Shown in pieces: positions 4,861 through 5,957 of a DNA stretch of 5,957 bases; position 1 is the first letter of the stretch, and each line of letters opens with the position of its first letter. The stretch is from CAZGSG01 sp964528095 (GTDB lineage: Bacteria > Bacteroidota > Bacteroidia > Chitinophagales > Chitinophagaceae), in the NCBI GenBank assembly GCA_964528095.1, contig CAZGSG010000358.1, positions 1 through 5,957 on the forward strand, written 5' to 3'. A model generated the notes under the pieces. That model saw nothing but the letters and a program-made list of their open reading frames with translations. It was not told where the DNA came from and made no database searches. The position numbers and the translations under genes were made by a program.

Positions 4861-5957
4861 TTACTTTTGAATTTTGAATTGTCTCTCCCTGTAGGTTAAT
4901 AATCGCAGCGCATTCCCCACCACTACCAGCGTAGAACCTTCATGGGCCATAACTGCCGGGCCTATTGAGGCTATGCCTAAAAGAGTCAGTGGGATTAATA
5001 CGGCAACCATGCCCAGGCTGATGATAAGATTTTGTTTAATGATCTTTTTTGATTGCCTGCTAAGGCCAATGGCAAATGGCAGTAAAGAAAGTTTATCGCC
5101 CATTAATGCAATATCAGCAGTTTCCAGTGCCACATCCGATCCTGCGGCTCCCATAGCAATACCCACTGTACTATTGGCCATAGCAGGGGCATCATTTACA
5201 CCATCACCCACCATAGCTACCCTGGTTTCTTCTTTTTTTAATTTTTTGATAGCATCCACTTTTTGTTCGGGTAATAAACTTCCCCATGCATCGGTAATGC
5301 CTATTTCTTTTGCTACCGCTTCGGCTACCTGCTGATTATCTCCCGTAAGCATGATCATGCGGCGAATACCGACTTCTTGTAGATCAATCAATGTTTGCCG
5401 GGCTTCTTTTCTTGGGGTATCCATTACAGCTATTACCCCGATATATTTTTCTCCTTTGCGGACGATCATGGATGTATTGCCCTTCGCTTCGAGTGTTTGT
5501 ACCTGTTCTTTTAAACGGTCGCCCGGTTTAATATTATCCAGTGAATCAAACAATTTCAGATTGCCTATTACGATAGCGTCATTGTCGAGTCTTGCTTTGA
5601 TGCCCATGCCTGCTACAGCTTCCAGTTGCGTTGCCTGCGGGATCGTTATATTTCCCAGTGTTTGCTTACCATCTCTTACTATTGCGGCTGCTAATGGGTG
5701 ATCACTCAATTGCTCTACGGCAATAACGATCTTTAATAAATCCTGTTCATCCATTCCTTCAAACGGGATGATATGTGTAAGCGATGGCTTGCCTTCTGTC
5801 AGCGTACCTGTTTTATCAAACGCAATGGCTGTTAATGTACCCAGGTCTTCCAGCGGTCTTCCGCCTTTTATCAACACACCCGCCCTGGCTGCTCTTGCGA
5901 TGCCGCTTAATACAGCACTGGGTGTGGAAATAGCGAGCGCGCAGGGACTGGCTGCCA
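4861..5957 (-). CDS. P1B-4-type heavy-metal-exporting ATPase, C-terminal 364 residues
   Basis: The frame is open to the window edge, so the N-terminal third (first membrane helices and actuator domain) lies outside. The visible part begins AASPCALAIST: the SPC motif in transmembrane helix 4. Next come the phosphorylation motif DKTGTLTEGKP (aspartate at visible residue 47), the nucleotide-binding SDHPLAAAIV, then TGDN and GDGVNDAPA in the hinge, and two C-terminal helices with HEGST. SPC plus HEG(G/S)T is the signature of subgroup P1B-4, which exports Co2+, Fe2+ or Zn2+ (CoaT, CtpD and PfeT are examples), rather than the CPC copper/zinc types. The protein sits in the cytoplasmic membrane. The last nine residues (RERQFKIQK) are encoded in the inverted repeat at 4856-4889. 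The gene converges on the metal-dependent repressor; its promoter is outside, so shared regulation cannot be judged here. Confidence 0.93.
   Translation of the reverse strand, partial: AASPCALAISTPSAVLSGIARAARAGVLIKGGRPLEDLGTLTAIAFDKTGTLTEGKPSLTHIIPFEGMDEQDLLKIVIAVEQLSDHPLAAAIVRDGKQTLGNITIPQATQLEAVAGMGIKARLDNDAIVIGNLKLFDSLDNIKPGDRLKEQVQTLEAKGNTSMIVRKGEKYIGVIAVMDTPRKEARQTLIDLQEVGIRRMIMLTGDNQQVAEAVAKEIGITDAWGSLLPEQKVDAIKKLKKEETRVAMVGDGVNDAPAMANSTVGIAMGAAGSDVALETADIALMGDKLSLLPFAIGLSRQSKKIIKQNLIISLGMVAVLIPLTLLGIASIGPAVMAHEGSTLVVVGNALRLLTYRERQFKIQK

Larger units (their letters stand above)
4611..4889. repeat. Inverted-repeat-bounded element between convergent genes
   Basis: The left arm has GGGAGAG (4611-4617), three bases, then AAAATTCAAAAGTAAAAATT (4621-4640). 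The right arm carries the exact reverse complement of that 20-mer at 4856-4875, seven bases, then CTCTCCC at 4883-4889. The arms enclose about 215 bases that are clearly richer in GC. The left arm begins on the base after the repressor stop; the right arm contains the ATPase stop and its last codons. The layout resembles a MITE or REP-type element. No transposase is present and no clear target-site duplication is seen. The alternative is that each gene ends with the same AT-rich 3' repeat. Confidence 0.65.

Noticed and set aside
4973..5701. Plus-strand frames of 116-120 codons opposite the ATPase
   Set aside because: The ATPase strand carries all P-type motifs in order; the opposite frames are low-complexity Ser/Ala/Pro shadows.
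5875..5877. GTG as a start codon for the ATPase
   Set aside because: The frame continues upstream through SPCAL and other conserved helix-4 residues to the window edge, so the gene is cut by the window and the real start lies outside.

Overview
The window looks like a chromosomal segment from a Bacteroidota bacterium, most likely Chitinophagaceae or a close relative. Three things suggest this: the TAnnTTTG-type -7 boxes close to start codons, the near absence of Shine-Dalgarno sites, and a lipoprotein with the CKKD context typical of that family. I read this from the sequence only; no database search was made.

Layout. Positions 1-424 (minus) hold the first 141 residues of a small lipoprotein cut off by the window edge. 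Positions 425-954 are a 530-base gap with no gene I can support; it contains one perfect short inverted repeat. From 3836 down to 955 (minus) there is a tight three-gene operon: a di-heme c-type cytochrome lipoprotein of the COG3488/DHOR 'thiol oxidoreductase' family, a Tat-exported Rieske iron-sulfur lipoprotein (6-base gap), and an OprO/OprP-like outer-membrane porin (4-base ATGA overlap). Diverging from it at 3939-4610 (plus) is a three-domain DtxR/MntR-family metal-dependent repressor. Converging on the repressor from the right edge is the C-terminal part (364 residues) of a P1B-4-type metal-exporting ATPase (4861-5957, minus).

The clearest regulatory feature is a perfect 34-bp palindrome at 3880-3913, in the 102-base gap between the repressor and the cytochrome operon. 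Its core resembles the classical DtxR box. It covers the expected -33 region of two divergent promoters, each with a perfect TAnnTTTG -7 box. The simplest model is that the repressor, loaded with Fe or Mn, shuts off both itself and the cytochrome-Rieske-porin operon. This would make the three envelope proteins a metal-starvation module: a porin for entry, and two redox proteins that could handle the metal or its ligand at the cell surface. The ATPase would provide the opposite function, metal efflux.

The convergent gap between repressor and ATPase (4611-4860) is itself unusual. Long AT-rich inverted repeats abut both stop codons and enclose a GC-richer insert with a strand-biased 13-bp stem and a terminator-like hairpin. 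It resembles a MITE/REP-like element or a structured 3' region. The last codons of the ATPase lie inside the repeat.
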